This document shows, piece after piece, positions 47,001 through 56,124 of a stretch of 64,000 bases of DNA (the first letter of the stretch is position 1; the number at the start of each line of letters is the position of its first letter). Where the stretch lies: positions 124,001 to 188,000 of the forward strand of contig NZ_JANZKU010000002.1 in assembly GCF_025642785.1 (NCBI RefSeq), written 5' to 3'. The notes under the pieces are model-generated. The model was not told the origin of the DNA and made no database searches. It was given only the letters and a program-made list of their open reading frames with translations. The stretch comes from Pseudomonas sp. RIT-PI-AD (GTDB lineage Bacteria; Pseudomonadota; Gammaproteobacteria; Pseudomonadales; Pseudomonadaceae). The position numbers were made by a program, and so were the translations under genes.

Positions 47001-50000
47001 GGCAGATCCTCGAGCGAATGCCGCTGTCGCCCAACGGCAAGCTGGATCGCAAGGCGCTTCCACTTCCCCAAGCGTCGCCTGGGCGGCAAGCCGGGCTGGA
47101 ACCCCAGACACCGATGGAGCGGGACTTGGCGGGACTCTGGAAGGAGGTCCTCGGGCTCGAGCGGGTGAACGCCGACGACAACTTCTTCAGCCTGGGCGGC
47201 GATTCGATCATCTCGATTCAAGTGGTCAGCCGTGCGCGCCAGTTGGGCATCCGCCTGGCTCCAAGGGACCTGTTCCAGCACCAGACCATCCAGGCCCTGG
47301 CGCGGGTCGCACGGCGTGCCGAGCATGTCGAGATCGAGCAGGGCGCCGTGGACGGGCCGAGCCTGCTGACACCGATCCAGCACGCTTTCTTCGCCAACGA
47401 CATTCCCCAGCGCCAGCACTGGAACCAGGCGTTGCTGTTGCAACCACGCCAGGCCATCGAACCCGAGGCCTTGGAACGCGCCCTGCGCACCCTCCTCGCT
47501 CACCACGACGCCCTGCGACTGCGCTTCAGCCCGGCGGCTGATGGCTGGACCGCCTGGCATGCCCCGCTCGAGCAGGCCGCCGAGGGCCTGCTCTGGCAAC
47601 GCACGGCGGCGGACAGCGACGAACTCGAACGGCTGTGCGATGCAGCCCAGCGCAGCCTGGAACTGGAGCACGGCCCCCTGCTGAGGGCCCTGCTGGTCGA
47701 GCTCGCGGACGGCCAGCAGCGGCTGCTGCTGGTCTTCCACCACTTGGTGGTGGACGGGGTGTCCTGGCGCATCCTGCTCGAAGACTTGCAAAGCGCCTAC
47801 CAGGCAGCCGCCCAGGACGCGCCGGCACGACTCCCGGCGAAGACCACGGCGTTCAGGGGCTGGGCCTCGCAGTTGCAAACCTTCGCCCGCGACGAAGCGC
47901 GGCAACGGGAAGTCCTGCACTGGGAAAATCTGTTGGGGGAAGCGGCCGCCGGGTTACCCGTGGATCGCGCCGAGGGCCGCGCACTGCGCGGCCTGGCGCA
48001 CACCCTCTACAGCCGGCTGGACGCTGACCAGACCCGCCGCCTGCTACAGGACGCGCCGGCCGCCTATCGCACCCAGGTGAACGACCTGCTGCTCACCGCC
48101 CTGGCGCGGACGATCTGTCGCTGGACGGGCGACGCCCAGGTGCTGGTACAGCTCGAGGGCCACGGTCGCGAAGAGCTTTTCCCCAGTACCGACCTGACCC
48201 GAACCCTGGGCTGGCTCACCGCCCTGTATCCGGTGCGGCTCGATGCGGACCCGGACCCGGGCACCTCGATCAAGCGGATCAAGGAGCAACTGCGCGACCT
48301 CCCCGACAAGGGCCTGGGTTATGGCGCGCTCCGCTACCTGGGCGATGCCGCCACCCGAGCACGGATGAATGCCCTGCCGGTTCCACGCATCACCTTCAAC
48401 TACCTCGGGCAATTCGATCGCAGCTTCAGCGACGATGCGCTCTTCCTGCCCGCTCGCGAATCCAGCGGCGCTTGCCACCACCCGGATGCGCCACTGGACA
48501 ATTGGCTGAGCATCAATGGCGAGGTGTACGCCGGCGAACTGGTGCTGGGCTGGAGCTTCAGTCGGGAAATGTTCGACGACGCCACCATCCAACGGTTGGC
48601 CGACGACTACAGCGCGGAACTACAGGCCCTGGTCGAGCACTGCCTGCAAAGGCCGCAAGCGGCACTGACTCCTTCGGACGTCGGCCTGTCCGGCCTCGAT
48701 CAGACGCGACTGGATACGCTGCCGCCGTTCGACGCGCCCATCGAGGACATCTATCCGCTCTCGCCGATGCAACAGGGGATGCTGTTCCATTCCCTCGAGG
48801 ATGACCGCGAAGGCCTCTACATCAACCAGACCAGTGTTACCGTGGAGGGCCTGGACGTAGAACGGTTCAGCCAGGCCTGGCAACGGACGACCCAGCGACA
48901 CGGCATCCTGCGCAGCGCCTTTCTTTCGCGCAACGACTGGCCGGAACCCTTGCAGGTCGTGTTGCGCCAGGTGGAGGTTCCGCTCGAGGTGCTGGATTGG
49001 CGCGACCGCGCGAACCCGGAAGCGGCGCTGACCGAACTGGCGGAAGCGGACTGCGCCAAAGGCTTTTCCCTCGACCGCGCGCCTTTGCAGCGCGTGACCC
49101 TGGTACGCCTGGATGAACGACGCTGGCAGTTGATCTGGACCAGCCACCACATCCTCATGGATGGCTGGAGCCGGTCGCGGTTGCTCGGCGAAGTCCTTCA
49201 CCTCTACGCCGGGCATACGCCTCCGCCCATGCCGAGCGACTATCGCGACTACATCGCCTGGCTGCGTGGACAACCGGCCGATGCCCTCGAGCGCTTCTGG
49301 AAGGATCAGTTGCAGGCGCTCCCCGGCACCACCCAGTTGGCGCCTTGCGTTCATCCGCAGCCCCAGGGCGGCCTGGACGGACACGAAGCGCTCTACCTCG
49401 ACTGGGACGCCGCGCGCACCGCTCGCCTGCTGGACAACGCCCGCCGCCAGCGGGTCACACCCAACACCTTGATCCAGGCGGCCTGGCTGCTGTTGTTGCA
49501 ACGCTATACCGGACAATCCACCGTCTGTTTCGGCGCCACCGTGGCGGGCCGTCCGGCGAGTCTGGAAGGCGCCGAGGACATGCTCGGGCTGTTCATCAAC
49601 ACCTTGCCGATCATCCAGACGCCCCGCGCGGACATGAAGGTGGCGGACTGGCTGCAGGCGTTGCAGACCCTCAACCTGCACGTGCGCGATCACGAGCACG
49701 CCGCGCTCGCGGACATCCAGCGCTGGTCCGGCCAGGGCGGACAGCCCCTGTTCGACAGCATCCTGGTATTCGAGAACTATCCCCTCGACCAACGCCTGCG
49801 GGAATCGGCGGACAACGGCCTGCGCTTCGGCGAGAGCCAGAATCGCGACGTGACCAACTTCGCCATGGACCTGGCGATCCATCTCGACGACCGTCTGAGC
49901 ATCGAATTCCTCTACCTGCGCAACCGATTCAGCGCCGAGGGATGCGCCCAGATCCTGCGCAGCTTCGAGCACCTGCTCGAGCAAATCCTCGCACGTCCGC

Positions 50001-52678
50001 AGGACAGCCTCGGCCGCCTGGAGATGCTCGCCGCTGCGGAGGTCGAGCGTCTGGAAGACGAAAATCGCCTCGAGCCTCGAAACGAAGACCCGCGGCTGCT
50101 CGCCGAGCTGATCGGCGCGCATGCCGGCCGCGACCCGCATGCACCGGTGCTGATCTGTGGCTCCCGTCAGCTCGACCGCGAAGCCTTGGAGGACCAGGCC
50201 AATCGGCTGGCGCACTACCTGATCGCCCAGGGCGTGGGACCGGAAGATCGCATCGGCGTCGCGCTCGAACGTTCCGTCGAACTGGTGGTGGCGCTCTACG
50301 CCGTGCACAAGGCCGGCGCCGCCTACGTGCCGCTGGATATCGACTACCCGGCCGAACGCCTGCACTGGATCATGCGCGATTCGCGCATGCGCCTGCTGCT
50401 GACCCGGAGCGACCTGGAAGCGCGGTTGCCCCAGGTGGAGGGTTTGCCCAGGGCCGAGCTGGATCGCCTTTCCCTGGCCGACTACGGCGCCCAATGTCCC
50501 GCGCCGCGCGCCGCGCCGGAAAACCTCGCCTACCTGATCTACACCTCGGGTTCGACCGGCCAGCCCAAGGGCGTCGCCGTCGCCCAGGGCCCCCTGCGCA
50601 TGCACTGCGAGGCCATCGTCCGCCTTTACGAAATGAACGAGCGGACCCGCGAGTTGCATTTCATGTCGTTCGCCTTCGACGGCGCCCACGAGCGCTGGCT
50701 CTCGACCCTGCTGGCCGGCGGCTGCCTGGTGATTCGCGACGATGGCTTGTGGACGCCGGAGCAAACCTGGCAAGCGCTGCATCGGCATGCCATCAGCATC
50801 GCCTGCTTTCCGCCAGCCTATCTGCAGCAGTTGGCCGACTATGCCGAAAGCCAGGGTAATCCGCCGCCGGTGGACATCTATTGCTTCGGCGGCGACGCGG
50901 TGGCCGACGCCACCTTCGAGCAGGTCACCCGCACCCTGCGTCCCCGCTGCCTGACCAATGGCTATGGGCCCACCGAGACCGTGGTCACTCCGATGCTGTG
51001 GAAGGTCGAGGCCGGACAACACTGCGAGGCGGCCTATGCGCCCATCGGGCGTCGGGTGGGCCAGCGACGGCTGTACGTGCTGGATGCCGATCTGAACCTG
51101 CTTCCCGACGGCGTGGCGGGTGAACTCTACATCGGAGGCGAAGGCCTGGCGCGCGGCTACCACGACCGCCCGGGGCTCAGCGCCGAGCGCTTCGTCGCCG
51201 ACCCCTTCGCCAAGGGCGCGCGCATGTATCGGACCGGCGACCTGGTACGGCGCCGCGCCGATGGCGTGATCGACTACCTCGGCCGCCTCGACCATCAGGT
51301 GAAAATAAGAGGGTTCCGCATAGAACTCGGCGAAATCGAGGCTAGATTGCGCGCATTCGCCGACGTTCGCGAAGCCTTGGTGCTCGCCCGCGAGAGCGAG
51401 GGCGACAAGCGCCTGGTGGGTTATGTGGTGGCCGGCGACGACGAGGGACTGGGCAACAGGCTACGGGAACGACTGCAAGCCGAGCTTCCCGACTACATGG
51501 TGCCGGTGCAGATCCTGGTATTGCCTGCATTCCCCATCGGCCCCAACGGCAAGCTCGATCGCCGCGCCCTGCCGATGCCGAGTTTCCACAGCCGGGAGTT
51601 CGTGGCGCCACGCAACGAACTGGAGCGCCAGCTGGCCGTCATCTGGCAAGACGTATTGGGCGTCGAACGGATCGGTGTGACCGACAATTTCTTCGAACTG
51701 GGCGGCGACTCGCTGCGCACCCTGAAGGTGATCTCGCGGGTACGCGCCCGGCCGGAATTGGGACTGGAGTTGAAATTGCGCGAGATGATGGCCAAGCCGA
51801 CCATCGCGGAACTGTCGGGCTATCGTCCGCAAGATGATGAAAACCCGGCTGGGCTCGATCCCCTGCTGCCGCTCAATCGTCCGATCGAAGGCGTCGCTCC
51901 GGTGTTCTGCCTGCATGCGGGTTTCGGCACGGTGTTCGATTACGAGCCCCTGGCGCGACGCCTGGAAGGTCTACGCGGCGTGTACGGCCTGCAATGCCGC
52001 ATGCTGCTCGATCGAGCCTGGCGCGACGACCGGCTGGAAACCATGGCCATCGACTATGCGCAGTACATTCGGCAAAAACAGCCTCGCGGTCCCTATCACC
52101 TGCTGGGTTGGTCGCTGGGCGGCACGTTGGCGATCCTGGTCGCGGCCGAACTGGAAAAGCAGGGCCAAGAGGTCGCCTTCGTCGGGCTGGTGGATAGCTT
52201 CCTGCCTTCGCCGGCGGGGGACTCGGAGCCCGACGATTGGCCCGCCGAGCTCCAGCAGTTCCTCCGCGTGGTGTTGATGCAGGATGACCTTCGGCTGGAT
52301 GCTTCCGCCTTGGGCGACGAGCCCGAGGCCGCCGAGGTGGAGGCGTTGATCGCGCGCGTCCTTGGCGATCTGGGCTCTCCCGGCGAAACCGGGCAGGCCA
52401 TGCTGGGCGCCGAGGAACTGACCCATACCTTCCTGGTGGCTTGCCGCCTGAAGACGCTTTCCCGCGGCCTGGGAGAACTGCCGAGAATACGCCGCACACC
52501 CGATTGCTGGTGGGCCCAGGCGGATACCGATCCGATACGCCGCGGCTTCGAACAACGTTTCCTCGCCGGCCACAGCGGCGAGGTGATCGAAGCGTCCCAC
52601 TTCGACATCCTCGGCCAGCCACGCCTGCTCCAGCAGCTCCAGGCACGCATCGCGCCGGCGGATCTAACGCTCGCATGA
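44039..52678 (+). CDS. Pyoverdine non-ribosomal peptide synthetase, two modules with E and terminal TE
   Basis: The 2879-residue enzyme reads C-A-T-E-C-A-T-TE. C3 has HHIVSDGWS near residue 181. A3 code D-V-W-H-L-S-L-I-D-K is a Ser code. T3 has GGDSI near 1053, the form usual before epimerases. The E domain has HHLVVDGVSW near 1235 and TFNYLGQFD, giving D-Ser. C4 starts IYPLSPMQQGMLFHSL as in domains that accept a D-residue, with HHILMDGWS near 1704. A4 code D-G-E-C-C-G-G-V-T-K again points to a basic residue; hydroxyornithine is likely because pvdA is present. T4 has GGDSL near 2553. The TE has GWSLGG near 2691, VDSFLPS and ASHFDIL as the Ser-Asp-His triad. GGAGGA precedes the ATG. Confidence 0.93.
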   Translation: MSEHSERQLTEIGARLRGLSGEQRKTLFRLLRQKGVDVARLPIQPVLAGEPLPLSYAQQRQWVLWQLDPDGAAYHIPSALRLRGHLDVAALQQSVTALIARHAVFRTRFVQTQGDPVQVVDPARPFELAVEEVSAEVDGHRLKDVVEAEFQRPFDLHQGPLLRVRLLRLAADDHLLLLTLHHIVSDGWSSALLVEELLHGYRRAHQGLASELDALPIQYADYAAWQRQWMDAGEGERQLAYWKEYLGEEQPVLRLPMTGTRRAAAVTPAGRIDIPLDADLSQRLRRFAQEQGLTPFMLLLASFQALLHRYSGQADVRIGVPVANRNRAETQGLIGFFVNTQVTKALFAPGTRFSDLLASTREAALDAQANQDIPFERLVEALQPERSLDHHPLFQVLFNHQNDAPSKRTVADLDGLLIEPFDVGEQQAQFDLTLSTQDDGQRFRAALIYAGDRFETPLMERMAEHWRNLLRAAIQAPTTPICALPMLADAERRQILEDWNATACDFPDPVFVHRLFERQAAATPHACALRFAGNRLEYAELNLRANRLAHRLIHHGVGPDTLVGIAMQRSVEMVVGLLAILKAGGAYVPLDPDYPAERLAYMLEDSGVRLLLSQAEVLESLPLPSGVHALCLDSDRDGLEPSFADVANPKPALSAEHLAYVIYTSGSTGRPKGAGNHHAALYNRLAWMQQAYGLAPEDRVLQKTPFSFDVSVWEFFWPLMTGACLVIAAPGEHRDPASLIATIRREQVTTLHFVPSMLSAFLHEPGADRCEGLKRILCSGEALPLETQALALSRLPQAQLYNLYGPTEAAIDVTHWHCREEGRDSVPIGRPIANLRTHILDAALEPVPIGCSGELYLGGIGLARGYHRRPGLTAERFVADPFRPGERLYRTGDLARYREDGVIEYLGRLDHQVKIRGLRIELGEIEARLREHSALREAAVLAITLGSSSQLAAYLVPHDSRCAAQDLIDTLRTYLAESLPEHMVPTQWQILERMPLSPNGKLDRKALPLPQASPGRQAGLEPQTPMERDLAGLWKEVLGLERVNADDNFFSLGGDSIISIQVVSRARQLGIRLAPRDLFQHQTIQALARVARRAEHVEIEQGAVDGPSLLTPIQHAFFANDIPQRQHWNQALLLQPRQAIEPEALERALRTLLAHHDALRLRFSPAADGWTAWHAPLEQAAEGLLWQRTAADSDELERLCDAAQRSLELEHGPLLRALLVELADGQQRLLLVFHHLVVDGVSWRILLEDLQSAYQAAAQDAPARLPAKTTAFRGWASQLQTFARDEARQREVLHWENLLGEAAAGLPVDRAEGRALRGLAHTLYSRLDADQTRRLLQDAPAAYRTQVNDLLLTALARTICRWTGDAQVLVQLEGHGREELFPSTDLTRTLGWLTALYPVRLDADPDPGTSIKRIKEQLRDLPDKGLGYGALRYLGDAATRARMNALPVPRITFNYLGQFDRSFSDDALFLPARESSGACHHPDAPLDNWLSINGEVYAGELVLGWSFSREMFDDATIQRLADDYSAELQALVEHCLQRPQAALTPSDVGLSGLDQTRLDTLPPFDAPIEDIYPLSPMQQGMLFHSLEDDREGLYINQTSVTVEGLDVERFSQAWQRTTQRHGILRSAFLSRNDWPEPLQVVLRQVEVPLEVLDWRDRANPEAALTELAEADCAKGFSLDRAPLQRVTLVRLDERRWQLIWTSHHILMDGWSRSRLLGEVLHLYAGHTPPPMPSDYRDYIAWLRGQPADALERFWKDQLQALPGTTQLAPCVHPQPQGGLDGHEALYLDWDAARTARLLDNARRQRVTPNTLIQAAWLLLLQRYTGQSTVCFGATVAGRPASLEGAEDMLGLFINTLPIIQTPRADMKVADWLQALQTLNLHVRDHEHAALADIQRWSGQGGQPLFDSILVFENYPLDQRLRESADNGLRFGESQNRDVTNFAMDLAIHLDDRLSIEFLYLRNRFSAEGCAQILRSFEHLLEQILARPQDSLGRLEMLAAAEVERLEDENRLEPRNEDPRLLAELIGAHAGRDPHAPVLICGSRQLDREALEDQANRLAHYLIAQGVGPEDRIGVALERSVELVVALYAVHKAGAAYVPLDIDYPAERLHWIMRDSRMRLLLTRSDLEARLPQVEGLPRAELDRLSLADYGAQCPAPRAAPENLAYLIYTSGSTGQPKGVAVAQGPLRMHCEAIVRLYEMNERTRELHFMSFAFDGAHERWLSTLLAGGCLVIRDDGLWTPEQTWQALHRHAISIACFPPAYLQQLADYAESQGNPPPVDIYCFGGDAVADATFEQVTRTLRPRCLTNGYGPTETVVTPMLWKVEAGQHCEAAYAPIGRRVGQRRLYVLDADLNLLPDGVAGELYIGGEGLARGYHDRPGLSAERFVADPFAKGARMYRTGDLVRRRADGVIDYLGRLDHQVKIRGFRIELGEIEARLRAFADVREALVLARESEGDKRLVGYVVAGDDEGLGNRLRERLQAELPDYMVPVQILVLPAFPIGPNGKLDRRALPMPSFHSREFVAPRNELERQLAVIWQDVLGVERIGVTDNFFELGGDSLRTLKVISRVRARPELGLELKLREMMAKPTIAELSGYRPQDDENPAGLDPLLPLNRPIEGVAPVFCLHAGFGTVFDYEPLARRLEGLRGVYGLQCRMLLDRAWRDDRLETMAIDYAQYIRQKQPRGPYHLLGWSLGGTLAILVAAELEKQGQEVAFVGLVDSFLPSPAGDSEPDDWPAELQQFLRVVLMQDDLRLDASALGDEPEAAEVEALIARVLGDLGSPGETGQAMLGAEELTHTFLVACRLKTLSRGLGELPRIRRTPDCWWAQADTDPIRRGFEQRFLAGHSGEVIEASHFDILGQPRLLQQLQARIAPADLTLA

Positions 52679-52724
52679 CCCATGGGGCGGCCGGGCAGGC
52701 CGCCCCTGACACCAAGGATTCCCA

Positions 52725-53696
52725 ATGCCTCTTCATCCCGATATCGAAGCCTTCCTGGAACTGGCCGAATTCAGCCGGCTCAGCGGCAAGAGCCAGCCCA
52801 TGCACGAAATGCCGGTCGCGCGGGCGCGCAGCGAATTCGAGCAGACCTCCCCGTTGTTCGACAGCGACCCGCCCCGCGCACTGCAGGTGGAGAATCTCGC
52901 CTATCCGGCGCGTGACGGTTATCCGCTGCGCGCCCGCCTCTACCGCAAGCCCGAGGCGACGTCCCCCCAGGCGGCGCTGCTGTTCTTCCACGGCGGCGGC
53001 TACGTGGTCGGAAGTCTCGATTCCCACGACGCCCTGTGCCGGCGCCTGGCCCTCACCGGAGACTTCGCGGTTTTTTCTGCCGACTATCGCCTGGCTCCCG
53101 AGTGGCGCTTCCCTACCGCGGTCTTCGATGCATTGGATAGCGCGAACTGGCTGGCCGAGCACGCGTCGAGCCTGGGCCTGGACAACCAGCGGATCGCGTT
53201 CGCCGGGGATAGCGTGGGCGCGAGCCTGGCCACGGTGCTGGCCATCCATGCCCGGCAGCACCCCGGCAAACTGGCGCTGCAGCCGCGTGCGCAGCTCTTG
53301 CTCTACCCGGTCACCGACGCCAGCACCTGGCGTGCGTCCCATGCCCAGCATGGCGAGGGGCGCTTGCTGGAGAGCGACACCCTGGAGTGGTTCTATCGGC
53401 ACTATATGGAAGAAGAAGCTGGGCGCCTCGATTGGCGAGTCTCGCCTTTGCTCACACAGGATCTACAAGGATTGGCCCCCGCGTTCGTCAGCCTGGCGGA
53501 ATACGATCCCCTGTACGACGAGGGGCTGGCTTATGCCGAGCGGCTGCAAGCCGCCGGCAATGAGGTGGTCGTACGCATCCATCACGGACTGACCCACGAC
53601 TTCATGCGCATGGCCGACCTGTTGGCCGATGTCCAGGACATCCGCGGCGAAATGGCGCGTTGGCTGACGTCCAAGCTAGGTAGTATTAAGGTTTAA
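52725..53696 (+). CDS. Alpha/beta hydrolase of the hormone-sensitive-lipase type, in the NRPS operon
   Basis: The 323-residue protein has the HSL family oxyanion motif FFHGGGYVVGS, the nucleophile motif GDSVGAS, an acid in LAEYDPLYDEG and the His in LTHDFM. These enzymes hydrolyse small esters or acyl amides. It starts 46 bases after the second NRPS on the same strand with no promoter box of its own, so it is probably cotranscribed with the synthetases. A role in editing or tailoring pyoverdine intermediates is plausible but is inference. Confidence 0.88.
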   Translation: MPLHPDIEAFLELAEFSRLSGKSQPMHEMPVARARSEFEQTSPLFDSDPPRALQVENLAYPARDGYPLRARLYRKPEATSPQAALLFFHGGGYVVGSLDSHDALCRRLALTGDFAVFSADYRLAPEWRFPTAVFDALDSANWLAEHASSLGLDNQRIAFAGDSVGASLATVLAIHARQHPGKLALQPRAQLLLYPVTDASTWRASHAQHGEGRLLESDTLEWFYRHYMEEEAGRLDWRVSPLLTQDLQGLAPAFVSLAEYDPLYDEGLAYAERLQAAGNEVVVRIHHGLTHDFMRMADLLADVQDIRGEMARWLTSKLGSIKV

Positions 53697-54322
53697 TCCT
53701 AGATAAAACAGCCACTTATATTATTGAAAAATTACCTGCGGAACCCGCTCTCCCCGTCCAGGTTGGCTGAGCCAGTGGCTGGGCGCGGCGACTTTCCTGG
53801 CTTGCCTGCCCTTCATTCCGTCCGCTGTCGCCCTGGGCAACGGCGAAACACGCAACGACGGCCGCAGACCATGTACTGCGTTCCCGGCGACATGCCTGCA
53901 CGGTGAATGGCGCCGAACAGTACCCCTGGTACTGCACGCGCGACGATGTGAAATCGAACGGTGCATAGGATAGCGATGAGTGCGGGAATCGCCGGCGAAC
54001 GCCCGCGATGATGCTGGCTATTGCTGCAAAGGGCGGGCGCCATGATGCTCCCGTCAAAGGATTCTGGGACCATCATGCCCATTCGAATCAGATTGGTCCG
54101 GGCAACCGATGTCCGAAAAACGCCGCTCCTCAGCGCTGCATGCAGGGCGGCGAGTCAGAGGCGGCGTGCTTTTAACAAGCCGGTGCTTTCCCTATACTGA
54201 AAAGCCATTTACCGATCCGAGGTGTTCGTCCCGTGCGCCATTGATGCCGCCGTCCTGATGACGGCCAGTCTCCATCCCTCCCCACAAGCAGGGGGGAGTT
54301 CTTGGCATCCTTGGAATAACGC
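53697..54322. other. Intergenic, contains a possible decayed small exported-protein gene
   Basis: From about 53724 three plus-strand frames in turn give LKNYLRNPLSPSRL, then GAATFLACLPFIPSAVALG (a signal-peptide-like stretch), then MYCVPGDMPAR and NGAEQYPWYCTRDDV to a stop near 53969. This would be a Cys-containing exported protein of about 80 residues with two to three frameshifts. The remaining 350 bases up to the ABC-F gene show no gene. Confidence 0.35.
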
Positions 54323-55936
54323 ATGACGAATCCCTATTTGGCGCTGGAAGGCGTGTCCTATGTTCTGCCCGATGGCAGAACACTTTTCACCGATCTCAAC
54401 GAGCAGTTCGATCAACGGCATACCGGACTGGTCGGACGCAATGGCGTTGGCAAAACGGTGCTGGCACGTCTCCTGGCCGGCGAGTTGCAACCTGCCACCG
54501 GACGTTACGTCCATTCGGGCCGCCTGCATTACCTGTCGCAGCAAGTGTCCGGCCTGGAAGACAGCAGCGTCGCGGGGCTGGCCGGCGTGCAGACTACGCT
54601 GGATGCCCTGGCGCTCATCGAGGCCGGCAGCACGGCTCCCGCAGACTTCGACGCGGTAGGCGATCAGTGGGACATTCGGCAGCGCCTCCAGCACGAGTTG
54701 GCGTGCAACGGCCTGGACCACCTCGATGCATCCACCCCTGCAAGTTCGCTCAGCGGCGGCGAAGCCATGCGCGTCGCGTTGATCGGCGCCACGCTGTCAG
54801 ATGCCGACTTCCTCATTCTCGATGAACCCAGCAATCACCTCGACCGTGAGAATCGCCAGGCACTGATCGCGATGCTGCAACGATGGCCCAGAGGCCTGCT
54901 GGTGGTCAGCCATGACCGGCAACTGCTGGAGACAATGACGCGTACTCTAGAGCTCTCGTCGCAGGGCTTGCGTAGCTATGGCGGCAATTACGCCTTCTAT
55001 GCACAAAGCAAGGCCCAGGAAAGGCAGAAGGCCCTCCAGCAACTCGACCAACGCAAGCATGAACGCAAGCGTGAAGAGCAGGCGCTACGAGAACGACAGG
55101 AGCGACAGGAACGGCGGCAGGCACGCGGCGATCGTCAGCGCCGGGAAACGAATCAGGCCAAGATCCTGCTGGATCGCCAGAAAGAGCGCAGCGAAAGTTC
55201 CAGCGGCAAGCTACGCCAGCAGCAGGCGGCCATGCGGGAGCAATTGACCCAGCGGGTGCGCGAGGCCGCCCGGCAAGTGGAAGAGGACGTGCCGATTTCC
55301 CTGCACCCATTGCCGGTTGCTCAGGCTGCCCGGCGTCGTGTGGCCGAACTGGATGACGTGCAGTTGCCGTTCGGGGCGTCGGGTACGCGCCCTATCAGCC
55401 TGACCCTGAGCGGCCAGCAGCGCCTGGGCGTGCTGGGTCCCAACGGTTGCGGCAAGTCCACCTTGCTCAAAGTGCTGGCGGGCGTGCTCGAGCCGCTAGC
55501 CGGGCGCTGCGAGATGGCGGTCAAAAGCGCCTACCTCGACCAGCATCTGGCCGCTCTCGATCCGCAACGTTCGGTGCTCGAACAGATGATCGAGGCCAAC
55601 GCCGGCGCCGGGAAAGACATCCTGCGGATGCAACTGGCGCAATTGGGCCTGGATGCACAGAAAATCCTGGCTCCCAGTGGCTCTCTCAGTGGCGGTGAAC
55701 GCCTGAAGGCGGCACTGGCCTGCGTGCTGTACGCCGATGTTCCTGCACAGTTGCTGTTGCTGGACGAACCGAGTAACCACCTCGACCTGCCCTCGACCCA
55801 AGCCTTGGAGGCCATGCTGCGCAGCTATCAGGGCGCGCTGGTCGTGGTGTCGCACGACGATGCGCTACTGGAAAACCTGGAGCTGACGGAGCGTCTGACG
55901 GCAACGCCGCAGGGATGGCAATTGGAACCCTGGTGA
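54323..55936 (+). CDS. ABC-F family ATP-binding protein
   Basis: The 537-residue soluble protein has two ATPase domains and no membrane helices. Domain 1: Walker A GRNGVGKT, signature LSGGEAMR, Walker B FLILDEPSNHLD. A long charged linker at about residues 225-300 is rich in Arg, Gln and Glu. Domain 2: GPNGCGKST, LSGGERLK, LLLLDEPSNHLD. ABC-F proteins act on the ribosome, relieving stalls or protecting against antibiotics. It is unusual here between the pyoverdine NRPS operon and fpvA. It has its own start region; no IS or Fur box is seen. Confidence 0.92.
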   Translation: MTNPYLALEGVSYVLPDGRTLFTDLNEQFDQRHTGLVGRNGVGKTVLARLLAGELQPATGRYVHSGRLHYLSQQVSGLEDSSVAGLAGVQTTLDALALIEAGSTAPADFDAVGDQWDIRQRLQHELACNGLDHLDASTPASSLSGGEAMRVALIGATLSDADFLILDEPSNHLDRENRQALIAMLQRWPRGLLVVSHDRQLLETMTRTLELSSQGLRSYGGNYAFYAQSKAQERQKALQQLDQRKHERKREEQALRERQERQERRQARGDRQRRETNQAKILLDRQKERSESSSGKLRQQQAAMREQLTQRVREAARQVEEDVPISLHPLPVAQAARRRVAELDDVQLPFGASGTRPISLTLSGQQRLGVLGPNGCGKSTLLKVLAGVLEPLAGRCEMAVKSAYLDQHLAALDPQRSVLEQMIEANAGAGKDILRMQLAQLGLDAQKILAPSGSLSGGERLKAALACVLYADVPAQLLLLDEPSNHLDLPSTQALEAMLRSYQGALVVVSHDDALLENLELTERLTATPQGWQLEPW

Positions 55937-56080
55937 TCGTGGCTGGGCTACGCCATCGTCTGCTCCCGCGTGCGCAGGCGCATCCAGGCCAAGCTTCGTA
56001 AAACGAGGGAGGCGTCTAAGTCATTGAAAGAAGTGGGTCTTGTTTCCCCAATGAACTAGATCCGGCGTCATGGCGGAAAT

Positions 56081-56107
56081 AAAAACGCCGACCAAGGTCG
56101 GCGTTCT
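56081..56107 (-). terminator. Terminator of fpvA (usable in both directions)
   Basis: A perfect 10-bp stem AACGCCGACC / GGTCGGCGTT with a two-base loop. On the minus strand it ends in TTTTTATT, fitting fpvA; it may also end the ABC-F transcript. Confidence 0.8.
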
Positions 56108-56124
56108 CTCAACGGACGTGGGTC

